Assembly (NCBI GenBank): GCA_001247695.2
Contig: LGRX02033435.1
Span: 1-64,000, forward strand
From: Cymbomonas tetramitiformis
Lineage: Eukaryota; Chlorophyta; Pyramimonadophyceae; Pyramimonadales; Pyramimonadaceae
Reading direction: 5' to 3'
Length of the DNA: 64,000 nt
In this document: in pieces, positions 30,226 through 41,239 of the stretch
Layout: each line of letters begins with the position of its first letter
Position numbering within the stretch: the first letter of the stretch is position 1
Notes under the pieces: generated by a model
What the model saw: only the letters and a program-made list of their open reading frames with translations
The model's database searches: none
What the model was told of the DNA's origin: nothing
Program-made: the position numbers and the translations under genes

Positions 30226-31467
30226 CTAGACAACTGCATGGACGCAGATGCTATGGCCGCCAGCTATCTGGAGCGAGCAGAGTATGTCAAGCGCGCAGCC
30301 GTAATGGCTGGCTGCAACATTGCCATCGCGCAGCACCGCCAGACAGAACGCTACGCTCAAGTGCGCTCCGGCAAATATCTGCCTCAACAGTTCAATGGAC
30401 TTGGTACCAGCGTAACGGTCCCACACGCGGTCACCTTGCTGCCACAGGATGTGATCCTGTAGCTGCTTGATTTCAGCGGGCGTGGTCACCACTAGTTGTG
30501 CGCCCCATGCCTGAGCGCTGATGCGCTTGCACTCCTCGTTGGACATTGGATGGCAGACACGGAGCGGGGCAGTAGGTGCTTGCGCTGCCTGTTGCAAGTT
30601 GTCGTATTGCTGCTGAACGTGTCGTGCCAGTTTGGTGATGTGAGCCGGGTCCCATGGGCCTGGCATAAGGGTATTGGCCGCGCGTAATATGGTGGCCCTG
30701 GAGCGGAGGTCCCACTCTTTGGGCAGGGAAGCGTACTGTATGCTGGGACTGTCGTTCGCAGCGCTGTCGAAGATGATAGCGGCCAAGGCCGCGGACTCCA
30801 CTGTATGCTGTGTGATTTGTGCCTGTGCTACCGCCTGCTTCTGCGGGGCAGTTGCGTCGTCAGGCAGCAGGTATCGCTGCAGCTGTGCTAACGTGAGGGT
30901 TTCCTCATCGCCGTCGTCATATTTGCATTTCAAGGCGAATGGTCGCTCCCCAACTCTTAACCACGCCAGTGTGCCTTCGTATGGTTGGCCGTTGATCACC
31001 TTGAGCATACGGCGTCCGTCCAACTACTTGCCCCGGTTCTCATACGCGTGTAAATATTCGGGGGTCAGATCAGTGTCGGGCAGCTGCCCTAAACATTTGG
31101 GGCAGTACCAGAATTCTTCTTTAGGCACCCGGGTCAGTTTGGGTTGCAGGCAGCTTAAGTGGTACCCTTGGTTACAGTCGTCACACAGAAGAATGCTGGC
31201 GGGCCGATTGGCTTTCTGACATACTTGGCAGCGGGCGTCCTCGTTGTCATCCAGATTGTGGTAGGGGCCACTAGTGTCTTTCCATTTCCACTCCGCCGGC
31301 GCCATGTTGCCGCGCTGCCTAAGTGATAGTTCCCGTGCACCACCACCAGACGCCTGCGGTGTGCTGCCGTCACCACCAGGTTCAGGTGGCATCGGAGCGC
31401 CACCACTAGAACCCGCTGCGCGCGATGAGAAGCGGGCCAGACGACTGGCCCCCTTGCGCGCTGCCAA
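30226..31467 (-). pseudogene. Inverted PHD finger, Tudor-like and methyltransferase-start segment
   Basis: Two minus-strand frames (31467-31024 and 31023-30226) are one frame split by a TAG. The first part ends with a PHD finger (CQVCQ..., LLCDDCNQGYHLSCLQPKL, FWYCPKC; Cys4-His-Cys3). After the TAG comes FALKCKYDDGDEETLTLAQLQ, a Tudor/SGF29-like strand pattern. Further on are EWDLRSRATILRAAN, HITKLARHVQQQ and GDRVWDRYAGTKSIELL. The last of these resembles SAM-binding motif I (D-P-W-A-G-T-G) of the Dam-like methyltransferase tails known in some algal Ty3 polyproteins. The methyltransferase is cut off at about 30,400, where the opposite strand is integrase. Confidence 0.6.
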
Positions 31468-31646
31468 GTGCGGCGAATCGTGTGGAGCACCACCGTGTCA
31501 AACGTACTATCGCTGCCGAGGTACAAGTTGCCAATGACGTTCTGGTAGAGTGGGACCTCGTAGGGTGAGCTCTTCGCTGATTTCTCCAAAATGACCCGGA
31601 GCGTCTCCACACTTGCAATGTTAGAGTCCGAATGACCAAAGGTCAT
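31468..31646 (-). pseudogene. Probable upstream continuation of the PHD frame
   Basis: Minus-strand residues starting MTFGHSDSNIASVETLRVIL look coding but are in a different frame from the PHD part. A frameshift near 31,470 is needed to join them. Confidence 0.35.
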
Positions 31647-31676
31647 CAGTCATCAGTCATCAGTCATCAGTCATGA
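31644..31676 (+). repeat. (TCATCAG)n heptamer repeat
   Basis: Four to five tandem TCATCAG units lie directly right of the PHD segment. Confidence 0.85.
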
Positions 31677-33047
31677 CAGACTGCGCTATAGATTTTCTAT
31701 GGCAGTCGTGGTGACGTCAGTCGAGTACGATATCATGACGTACGCGACATACGCAATGCTATGATGAGTCGTATAGCATTGAAGCGGAACTGTCAAGCAA
31801 GTACGATGTATGTACGACAACAGTCGTTTCATGCTTGGGGGATGATTACGCTAGCATAGCATGAGCAAGCATGTGAAAGTGACAATGGTATCCAATGTAC
31901 AATGGATACCAACGTTGTCGCCCGTAGACTCTCGCTGAGGTTCACAACCTCGACAGGCGTGTCCATATGATGGAGGCGAGATGTCTATATAAGAGAGTGG
32001 CCGATTCTGGCAAAGCATAGTCCGTGCTTACACTCTCCGCCATTACATATCACCGTATAAGCGAAAAGCTGTAAGGTACCGCAGTGTAAGCTTTAACATA
32101 TGGTATTCTAACGTCCAGCAGCGAACTAGGTACCTTCAGTAAGTGAGACGAGTTATATTTCATAGACGCGCATCATCGGCAGACGATATATTGCTTGGTT
32201 CAGCGCACACATCATACAGACGTGACTTACGCGCATTCATTCTCATCAACGCGCGCTAGACACGGAAACACGCGTACGGCCGATATCAATTGTTCACTGA
32301 TCTCACTCTCGTAGATAGATTATCTGATAACCTCAGCTTCAATTGCAGACTAATTGAATGATTAAATGATTGTTTGTCTATCCAAAATTACTAACAGCCA
32401 TCTGGCATTGCATGGCGTGGCATCTGGGATATGCGATATGACATGGTATGCGTTTGTTCGGCATAACTGGAGTGTCGCAATCCACTCTGCCATATTCGTA
32501 TGTCTACGTGTCATTTAATTGTGGTCTGATGACAACATAGTAAAGGACATACATGGGTAATGTTATGTGCCCCTGACGCTAACGCGAACATTTATACTGG
32601 GAATTAGTTATATGCCTTGTTGCCGTCAGCTGCTGATTTCATTGGTCGATTCACTCTTCGGTATTTTCGAATCTTTCAGGTGTCGGAGGAGGGTCTGCTC
32701 TTGCAATTGCTAGGTCAGCAATGGCAAGAGGGTGGCATCATGGAACTCGGCCCGATTTCGATTTGCTTAGTTCCCCGTCGCGACTACAAAATGAATGCAG
32801 ATGCTGACGTCATGCAGTCTTTTTAAAAATTGTCAATATTTTAATGAAAATATGTGTGGTATAAATCTATAAATAAATCATCTTCCTAACCTTTGTGGCA
32901 GATTTAGAAGAGTTCTTCTGCCGATCATTACTATCAGCACAACCTGCTCACATGTCAACTGTCACAAAATGTGATGAACCCAAAAGTTTGACATTCCCAC
33001 CTCGTTTGGGTCGCTGCGTGGAAATTGGTCCTCCGATTTGCCAAGAA
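31677..33047. other. Non-coding region with a possible TATA promoter
   Basis: Near 31,984 on the plus strand GTCTATATAAGAGAG is a good TATA-box candidate, with a dense cluster of direct and inverted words around it (CAATGGTATCCAATGTACAATGG). It could be the LTR of the adjacent element, but I found no partner LTR. The right part is probably the 3' flank of the phosphodiesterase gene. Confidence 0.35.
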
Positions 33048-36000
33048 CTATGCACTCGCATTAGCCAGTTTCGCATTTCTCTCTCGATTCGTTTGAAGAT
33101 TCCCCAACCAGAATTCTTGAAGTGACGGAGCAAAAGCAACAAAACTCTTGATATAGGGTTGGACAACATTGTCCACAAAATTTGCTTGCATCGAGGCTCT
33201 GTATGTCAAAACCACAGAGCCCTCAAAAACATGCCTCTTCAGCACAGGTTGCCACCCCAGACCTTCTTGGAAATCTGAATCACTGACAGTTTTTCATCCC
33301 TGCAGAGCGTCGTGATAACTTGATGCATGAATCACCCTTTTGAGCAGACAGGGGCGGCATCACGTGCCAGCAGTCACAAGTCACAGATAGGGGCGGCATC
33401 ACGTGCCAGCAGTCACAGGTCACACGCTATTCACCAGACCCGTCTCAATTGGTACCCATAGGGCAGGCGCGGCAAGGCATGCAAGCTGCACCGACACAAA
33501 TTTCTACAGGCACCGCGCAAGCAGGAGCATTTTCTCCCCAGATTACCAAGGTGTCTATGGTGGCATGGCCCGCTATTTTGCTGGCGCGAGGATACCGGTC
33601 GATTTTGTCACCGAGGGAAATTTGGGCAGAGTGAGGGGCATCGCACATGGCCTTCGTCGTGTTGAGGTTAGCCATGAACTGAGAAACTGGGACATTGTTC
33701 TCCCTCTCTTTCACCGCCTGCTCCCTGAACTCTCTGATTACGCGCTCCTCCCATAAAACGGCCTGCTCTGTAGCAAAGCCCTGCAACACAGAGCCCCTCC
33801 CCACACCCACAGTTGTTTCACACACCAGGCAAAAACGCAACGAGCACGCTGTGATATACACTGATGCAAAGTGCGCAGCACACACCTGTCCGCACAGATC
33901 TGCTGCGTGTACGAGGGTGGCAATCAATAAAGAACGCATGCACTCCTGCAGCAAAGAGGTCCCATTGCACCCCATCACTTTCCTCGTGCCCATCATTGAT
34001 CCCTCGTGCACGGCACAGAGGATGCTCCAAGTCCATCGATCCCCGTCTTCGGTGCAACGGCAGAGAAGCAGAGAATGCAAATACAAAGAGGCATGCCCTG
34101 ACATCATCCCGTGCAGTCCTTTGTTGAAGCATTTCTAGGGTGCAGGGAGGGTGGAGGGACCTGGCGCTCGTCATCCCCGTGCAGTCCTTTGTTGAAGCCG
34201 TCTTGCAGCAAGGACTGCAGCTTGCCATGCATCATCATGTCGGTGGATAGAATCGCAATGCGCGCGTTTATCATGCACTCCTTGCGTGCCTCCTTACTGA
34301 AGTTGGTCATCACTTTGCACTTCAGCAGCAATCTATGCGTAACCGCCGACGCCATCATCACTCCGCATATCAGCAGTCAACTATGCACTGACGCCACGCG
34401 GCATGGTTGCGCTTCATGTGTAAATGTTACATTGACGGCGACGCTCCCTGAGCACTGCAAATTGATGTTCATGCTGTCTTTGCCGAAGTGATCACCGCTG
34501 CTGAGAACGAAAGTCGGTACATCAGACGCGTAGCACGCCTGCCTGAGGGGAAGGCATATAGTGAGACTGGTACAAGGGCCCTCATGTAATACAGGGGGGT
34601 CCTGAGCCGCATGGAGTGGCGGCTGGTGGGAGCTGCACCGGAAGCAGCAGGCACAGTGATGATTCTCCAGCACCGATGCGTTCTCATACGCCAAGGATCT
34701 GGCACTCTTCGTGGCAATCTCGAAGGCATTATTGTGCCCCTAGCAAAACACAAGAGATCCCCCATCTCCCCGGTCAAGAGAGGCATAAATAGGGACAGGG
34801 TTGCAACAGATGCAGAAGTTAGAGAGCAAATATGGAAGAAAGAGTAAAAGGCTAGGTTATGAATGCTGGCAGACATGGGGACAAATTTGACATGGCATTG
34901 GTGTTCGAGTTTTGCTCCTACATCCCTGGATGCTGATGCCCACCAAGTAGAAAGTTGTGAGCAGGCACTTGTGCAGGGCTGGGACGTTCTTTGTTCTCAG
35001 ATCTCAGCAGCTTCAGAAACATATACACTCATTGATGCTGAGGTGCTATTCCTAATCGCCATTATTGCTAGGGTGAGCAAAATACACCAAACACACACAC
35101 ACGAAAGAAAGCAATTTCTTTACAAACTAAACGTTACTCTAGAGCGGAGTTTATTCTAGTTCCTTAGGTGGCGATCTGTCGGACTTGCCACGCAAAGGGG
35201 TCCCAGGGGTCAGAACTACCCCCCCCTAAGCCTAGGGGGCTGTCTAAAGTCCTGGGTACCCCTCCTCCCCTTCCCTTCTCCCCAGGTTGTGGGCGGCAGG
35301 TGGGTTAACAAATCTGAGACACTCGTCAGGTTGAAATCTTCACTCTGTGGTCTCCGCTAGTGGTGCAAGTTCAGAGCGATTGCAGCTCATCCAAGAGTGA
35401 GCTGCATCTTCCCAGAAAACTGCTTCTAAGAGTCTAGGCTGGTGGCCGTCCAATAGCCATTCATCAGAATCCATGAAATGGATTCATTTGTCACTATCCA
35501 CCAATGGGTGGGAAGGACCGAGCTCCCTTTGATGGGCTCAGCTACGCGGCCACACGACTTGGCCAAGTTGTCACTCCTCACGGCCAGCCCTCCCTTGGCT
35601 GGGTGTCATCAGTGTTGATCCAGTGGTCCCACTCCAAGTGTATTTCTCAGATCTGCATCTGAGGGCTGTCCTCGCCTCGGGTGCTTGGCCCCAGCTAGAG
35701 ACAAAATGAGAAAAGTCTTTACTGAGCTGGGGGTCATTTGTCCCCCACAATAAACTTAATTAAACCCCTTGCAGTCTTAATTGACAACCATGGAAGATAT
35801 AATTACTTCTGCGTGTTCGCTTCGTTGGTAACAGCTGCAAGAAGTGTCGGTGGGATGACCAGGGCTCTGTGCGAATTCTGCGGCGAGAAGGGAGTGCTTT
35901 GAGAGCTTGAAGGTGGAGCCTACACCTGGAGTCCACGGAACTACCGGACAAAAGTTCTGCACATCGATCACCACATGGCTCACAGGCATCAACAGTGCTG

Positions 36001-39000
36001 GTGTGAAAACACGCGTGCTTCAAGAGCAACCTGCCGACGGGTTTTTTATGCAACATTGCGCCTGCATCCGTGGAGACAGCTCTAATCTGATTTGCAGCGA
36101 CTGTTTTCGCCCCTTCCCAGAGCTCTTCGTGCACTATCTGGCCGCCTGGCACGCTCAACAAGACTCATCATTCCACCTTTCCGTGGATCCCACATGAGCC
36201 AGCGTGCGTGTAGCAGAGTCCCGCAGACCTGCGAGTCGCTTTCTGGGCCTAAACTGGGCTTTGACTCGATGAGACCTGCGACGTGGCTGCGCAATCAGAG
36301 GGTGGAACGGTGCCACCAGTTGCGGAGCCTGACTAAACCAGGATGAGCTTCTGGGCAGTTTGCTGAAGACTCGTCGCTCTTCGCAAACCTGGCTCCCTCC
36401 CAAGGTGGCAGTCCGCATGACTCCTCTGATCTCTGAGGCGCTCCTCCTCGCAGCCGCCCTTCTGGAGCTTGCCTTGCACCTCCGCTACCTTCCTCTCAGA
36501 GGGCACTCTGAGGAACCGTCGCATCACCCTTCACTTTTGACAACTCCCCTACACATGTCGCGCCATCGCCACACCGGCTGACCAAGGCCCATCCGCAATA
36601 TGTCCGGCCCGCGCGGCACGGAGTCCCACCGGCTCCTGTGACAGGTCTGAGCACCAAATCGGTTCCCACTGCGACTGCTCCAGCAGCAAGCCTCCAGACA
36701 TGCGATGCCGTAGCCCTGCCAGTGATTCCAGCAGTGGCAGCGCCGCCGATTTGCTGGGTATCCACTGCCTGCAGCTCTGGAATCTATAGCACTGAGCAGT
36801 TCCGGTAGGTCTGGGAATATAATTCAGCCTCGTACTTTCGCTCCTGATTCTACTACACTGCCTCTGACCTAGACAGCTGCTTCTCTCGCACCGCCGCTGC
36901 GCCATCCAGTGTCCCAGCCATAGGTCTACCAGCTCACCCTCCAGGTCTTATCATATTCTGTGCATAGTCCTACGCCTAACCTAGTGTCGGGTACCACTGA
37001 AGGCCTCGCGGCTCGAAGGCTGCCCACGCTTTGCTCCGGGGGGGACACAGGACATTCGATTTACCCCCTAGACTGATTTTGGATCTTGGGGGGACATTTG
37101 ATTACCCCTTCGCCCTCGAGACCCCCCCGAGACTCCGACTTTCAGTTGTTGGGGGTTCGATACCTCCCCTACCCCCCCAACCTGAATATTTTGCATCGGG
37201 GGGTTTCCAACCCACCCCCCCTTAGACCACAGTACCATTCGTTCCGCCGCTGTCTGTAAGCGACAGATGCAATGGCTGAATTGATATGCAGTGTGATACC
37301 CTGGGTGCTAGCATTGATCTCCAGGTGACAGCTCTCCGGGAGCATGCTCGGAACATAATGATTCAGGAGGGTTCTCTGTTCGTTAAAGGATAAACTGCAG
37401 TCCCCGCATGCTGCCGGCTTCATGCTGCGGCACTGCCGGCGCACAGCTCCCACATGCTGCTGGCTTCATGCTGCGGCACTGCCGGCGCACAGTTCCCGCA
37501 TGCTGCCGGCTTCATGCTGCGGCACTACCGGCGCGCAGCTCCCGCATGCTGCTGGCTTTATGCTGCGGCACTGCCGGCGCACAGTTCCCGCATGCTGCCG
37601 GCTTCATGCTGCGGCACTACCGGCGCGCAGCTCCCGCATGCTGCCGGTTTCATGCTGCGGCACTGCCGGCGCGCAGTTCCCGCATGCTGCCGGCTTCATG
37701 CTGCGGCACTTCCCGCATGCTGTCGGCTTCATGCTGCGGCACTGCCGGCGCACAGCTCCCACATGCTGCCGGCTTCATGCTGCGGCACTGCCGGCGCACA
37801 GCCCCCGCATGCTGCCGGCTTCATGCTGCGGCACTGCCGGCGCACAGCTCCCACATGCTGCCGGCTTCATGCTGCGGCACTGCCGGCGCACAGTTCCCGC
37901 ATGCTGCCGGCTTCATGCTGCGGCACTACCGGCGCGCAGCTCCCGCATGCTGCTGGCTTCATGCTGCGGCACTGCCGGCGCACAGTTCCCGCATGCTGCC
38001 GGCTTCATGCTGCGGCACTACCGGCGCGCAGCTCCCGCATGCTGCCGGTTTCATGCTGCGGCACTGCCGGCGCACAGTTCCCGCATGCTGCCGGCTTCAT
38101 GCTGCGGCACTTCCCGCATGCTGCCGGCTTCATGCTGCGGCACTGCCGGCGCACAGCTCCCACATGCTGCCGGCTTCATGCTGCGGCACTGCCGGCGCAC
38201 AGCCCCCGCATGCTGCCGGCTTCATGCTGCGGCACTGCCGGCGCACAGCTCCCACATGCTGCCGGCTTCATGCTGCGGCACTGCCGGCGCACAGTTCCCG
38301 CATGCTGCCGGCTTCATGCTGCGGCACTACCGGCGCGCAGCTCCCGCATGCTGCTGGCTTCATGCTGCGGCACTGCCGGCGCACAGTTCCCGCATGCTGC
38401 CGGCTTCATGCTGCGGCACTACCGGCGCGCAGCTCCCGCATGCTGCCGGTTTCATGCTGCGGCACTGCCGGCGCACAGTTCCCGCATGCTGCCGGCTTCA
38501 TGCTGCGGCACTTCCCGCATGCTGCCGGCTTCATGCTGCGGCACTGCCGGCGCACAGCTCCCGCATGCTGCCGGCTTCATGCTGCGGCACTGCCGGCGCG
38601 CAGTTCCCACATGCTGCCGGCTTCATGCTGCGGCACTGCCGGCGCACAGCTCCCGCATGCTGCTGGCTTCATGCTGCGGCACTGCCGGCGCACAGCTCCC
38701 GCATGCTGCCGGTTTCATGCTGCGGCACTGCCGGCGCACAGTTCCCGCATGCTGCCGGCTTCATGCTGCGGCACTACCGGCGCGCAGCTCCCGCATGCTG
38801 CCGGTTTCATGCTGCGGCACTGCCGGCGCGCAGTTCCCGCATGCTGCCGGCTTCATGCTGCGGCACTTCCCGCATGCTGTCGACTTCATGCTGCGGCACT
38901 GCCGGCGCACAGCTCCCACATGCTGCCGGCTTCATGCTGCGGCACTGCCGGCGCACAGCCCCCGCATGCTGCCGGCTTCATGCTGCGGCACTGCCGGCGC

Positions 39001-40816
39001 ACAGCTCCCACATGCTGCCGGCTTCATGCTGCGGCACTGCCGGCGCACAGTTCCCGCATGCTGCCGGCTTCATGCTGCGGCACTACCGGCGCGCAGCTCC
39101 CGCATGCTGCTGGCTTCATGCTGCGGCACTGCCGGCGCACAGTTCCCGCATGCTGCCGGCTTCATGCTGCGGCACTACCGGCGCGCAGCTCCCGCATGCT
39201 GCCGGTTTCATGCTGCGGCACTGCCGGCGCACAGTTCCCGCATGCTGCCGGCTTCATGCTGCGGCACTTCCCGCATGCTGCCGGCTTCATGCTGCGGCAC
39301 TGCCGGCGCACAGCTCCCGCATGCTGCCGGCTTCATGCTGCGGCACTGCCGGCGCGCAGTTCCCACATGCTGCCGGCTTCATGCTGCGGCACTGCCGGCG
39401 CACAGCTCCCGCATGCTGCTGGCTTCATGCTGCGGCACTGCCGGCGCACAGCTCCCGCATGCTGCCGGCTTCATGCTGCGGCACTGCCGGCGCACAGTTC
39501 CCGCATGCTGCCGGCTTCATGCTGCGGCACTGTGCGAACCGTTTCACGACCGGCACACAATGCAAACCATTACTCTTACACTATGACTGAGCCATGCGTG
39601 TCAAATTCTGGGTCTCTGGAGCCAGGCACACTTTCATGCTGGCTGCAGCTCTGGGTCTCTGGAGCCAGGCACACTTTCATGCTGGCTGCAGCTCTGGGTC
39701 TCTGGAGCCAGGCACACTTTCATGCTGGCTGCAGCTCTGGGTCTCTGGAGCCAGGCACGCTTTCATGCTGGCTGCAGCTCTGGGTCTCTAGGAGCCAGGC
39801 CTTTCTCTACTGGCTGCAGCTCTGGGTCTCTGGAGCCAGGCACGCTTTCATGCTGGCTGCAGCTCTGGGTCTCTGGAGCCAGGCACACTTTCATGCTGGC
39901 TGCAGCTCTGGGTCTCTGGAGCCAGAGCACACTCATGCTGGCTGCAGCTCTAGGGTCTCTGGAGCCAGGCACACTTTCATGCTGGCTGCAGCTCTGGGTC
40001 TCTGGAGCCAGGCACACTTTCATGCTGGCTGCAGCTCTGGGTCTCTGGAGCCAGGCACGCTTTCATGCTGGCTGCAGCTCTGGGTCTCTGGAGCCAGGCA
40101 CGCTTTCATGCTGGCTGCAGCTCTGGGTCTCTGGAGCCAGGCACACTTTCATGCTGGCTGCAGCTCTGGGTCTCTGGAGCCAGGTACACTTTCATGCGGG
40201 GTGTATACCTCGGATGGTTTTCACCGATTCTTGGGACTGAAAGCACAACCGAGGAAATTTTTGCAAGGGCATGAGTAGCTTTCAAATGCAGCCGCAAGGG
40301 CAGGAAGAAAGGGAGAGAGGGGCAGCTAAAGAGGGGCAGTGGGTGGAACCGGATGCTCCAGATCATGACAGAGGGCGGAAGTCAGCATTGTGAATAAGTC
40401 GAGAGGGCGATTCCCCAAAACTCGAAGCACATGGTGATCCTGAAGGATTGTGTGAGTAGTCTGGCACAAAGAGGCAAACATCCACGTCATTCTTGCTTTC
40501 CCTTGCGTCATACACTAAACAGCTTGTTCTTGGGCTGGGAGGAGGCGCGGATGTCAAAAAGCACAGTGCATCGCCACTACAAGGGCTGGCCACTAAGCAA
40601 GGTGCGTTGTATGCTAAGTTACAGTCACTGTTTGCAGCTTGACTATCACGTGGTATGTCGCGAGAGGGAGTCGCAGGGTGCACGAAGATAGCACTGAAAC
40701 AAGGCAACATTAACGAAAAAGTATGAGTTTTAAAGGTTACCTGCAAAACAGAAAACGCATGGTGAAAATTGTGAAAGGGATTGTCTGGATACATGTCTGC
40801 TGCCATTTGTATAAAT
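33048..40816 (-). CDS. Class I 3',5'-cyclic-nucleotide phosphodiesterase, catalytic exons
   Basis: Catalytic exons on the minus strand are 40816-40741, 40460-40350, 34739-34639, about 34313-34161, 33945-33886, 33780-33612 and 33196-33048 (TAG). Joins I checked are in phase with GT..AG borders. Motifs occur in order: YPDNPFHNFHHAFSVLQ (HNxxHA), ALCHDLEHP|GHNNAFE (HD metal site across an intron), AYENASVLENHH, RIAILSTDMMMHGKL (ATDM helix), TLVHAADLCGQ (HAAD metal Asp), LWEERVIREFREQAVKERE and ANFVDNVVQPYIKSF. These are the metal and substrate-pocket landmarks of PDEase_I, and none is lost. The enzyme hydrolyses cAMP and/or cGMP; specificity cannot be read here. A small exon around 34493-34425 is possible. 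The 5.6-kb intron 34740-40349 carries two minisatellites. Confidence 0.9.
34740..37401. other. Phosphodiesterase intron, left part
   Basis: Contains C/G-run DNA at 37,030-37,230 (runs of CCCCC and GGGGG) and an AT-rich tail near 35,740. Short ORFs look random. I see no transposon ends. Confidence 0.5.
37402..39531 (+). repeat. 46-bp minisatellite array (~46 units)
   Basis: The unit is CATGCTGCCGGCTTCATGCTGCGGCACTGCCGGCGCACAGCTCCCG-like (46 bp) with A/G, C/T and G/A variants. Several shortened units lack 13 bp (CACTTCCCGCATG). Blocks recur at higher order: the CTGTCGGC/CTGTCGAC variants about 1.16 kb apart share the same neighbours. 46 is not a multiple of three and the unit has no stops in three plus frames, which produces three overlapping giant ORFs (up to 956 codons) of A/C/H/L/R. 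They are not genes. The array lies in the phosphodiesterase intron. Confidence 0.95.
39611..40193 (+). repeat. 43-bp minisatellite array (~13.5 units)
   Basis: The unit is GGTCTCTGGAGCCAGGCACA followed by CTTTCATGCTGGCTGCAGCTCTG. Variants have GCACGC for GCACAC and one- or two-base indels. It follows the 46-bp array in the same intron and shares the words CATGCTG and TTCATGC. Confidence 0.93.
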
Positions 40817-41239
40817 CTGCACACCTCTCAACATCTTCCTCATCACTCGTACCCTGTTCAAGTTTCGCGCTTTACCGCACACGTTCACAGTACCAATATA
40901 TGCCACGATCAAAATAGTACATTTTCTAGGAAATAACGCATCAAATTTCAGGGTATATCTCCAGCCCAAAGGGAATGCAGGAAATCCTTTTTACCAACAA
41001 TCCAGGGGATGGGTCCACCATGCGGCACATATCAATTGTTCACTGGCAGTGGATAAGAAGGGAGACTGTCTTTAAGGGCAGAGAATGGCAGAGAAATTGA
41101 GTGGCACATAGGCTGAAGGCAATAAGGGTAACCGAGCCACAATATAATACGTCTTGCACTGAGATGCCATATGCAGATGCTAGTCTGGGAAGGAACGTTT
41201 ATATGGCACAGTACAAGCAGTTCGGAGTGCAGTGCTGAA

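Noticed and set aside
23549..31026. Alternative genetic code with TAG/TAA as glutamine, suggested by in-frame TAGs
   Set aside because: The 2511-codon Gypsy-2 ORF and both Copia-1 ORFs have many CAA/CAG and no internal TAA/TAG, so the standard code fits; Gypsy-1 is simply decayed.
31645..31676. Heptamer repeat as a CRISPR array
   Set aside because: Perfect 7-bp tandem units without spacers; a simple microsatellite in a eukaryotic setting.
37408..40278. Three overlapping plus-strand ORFs of 956, 722 and 710 codons
   Set aside because: They are read-outs of a 46-bp stop-free tandem repeat in three frames, inside an intron of a gene on the other strand.
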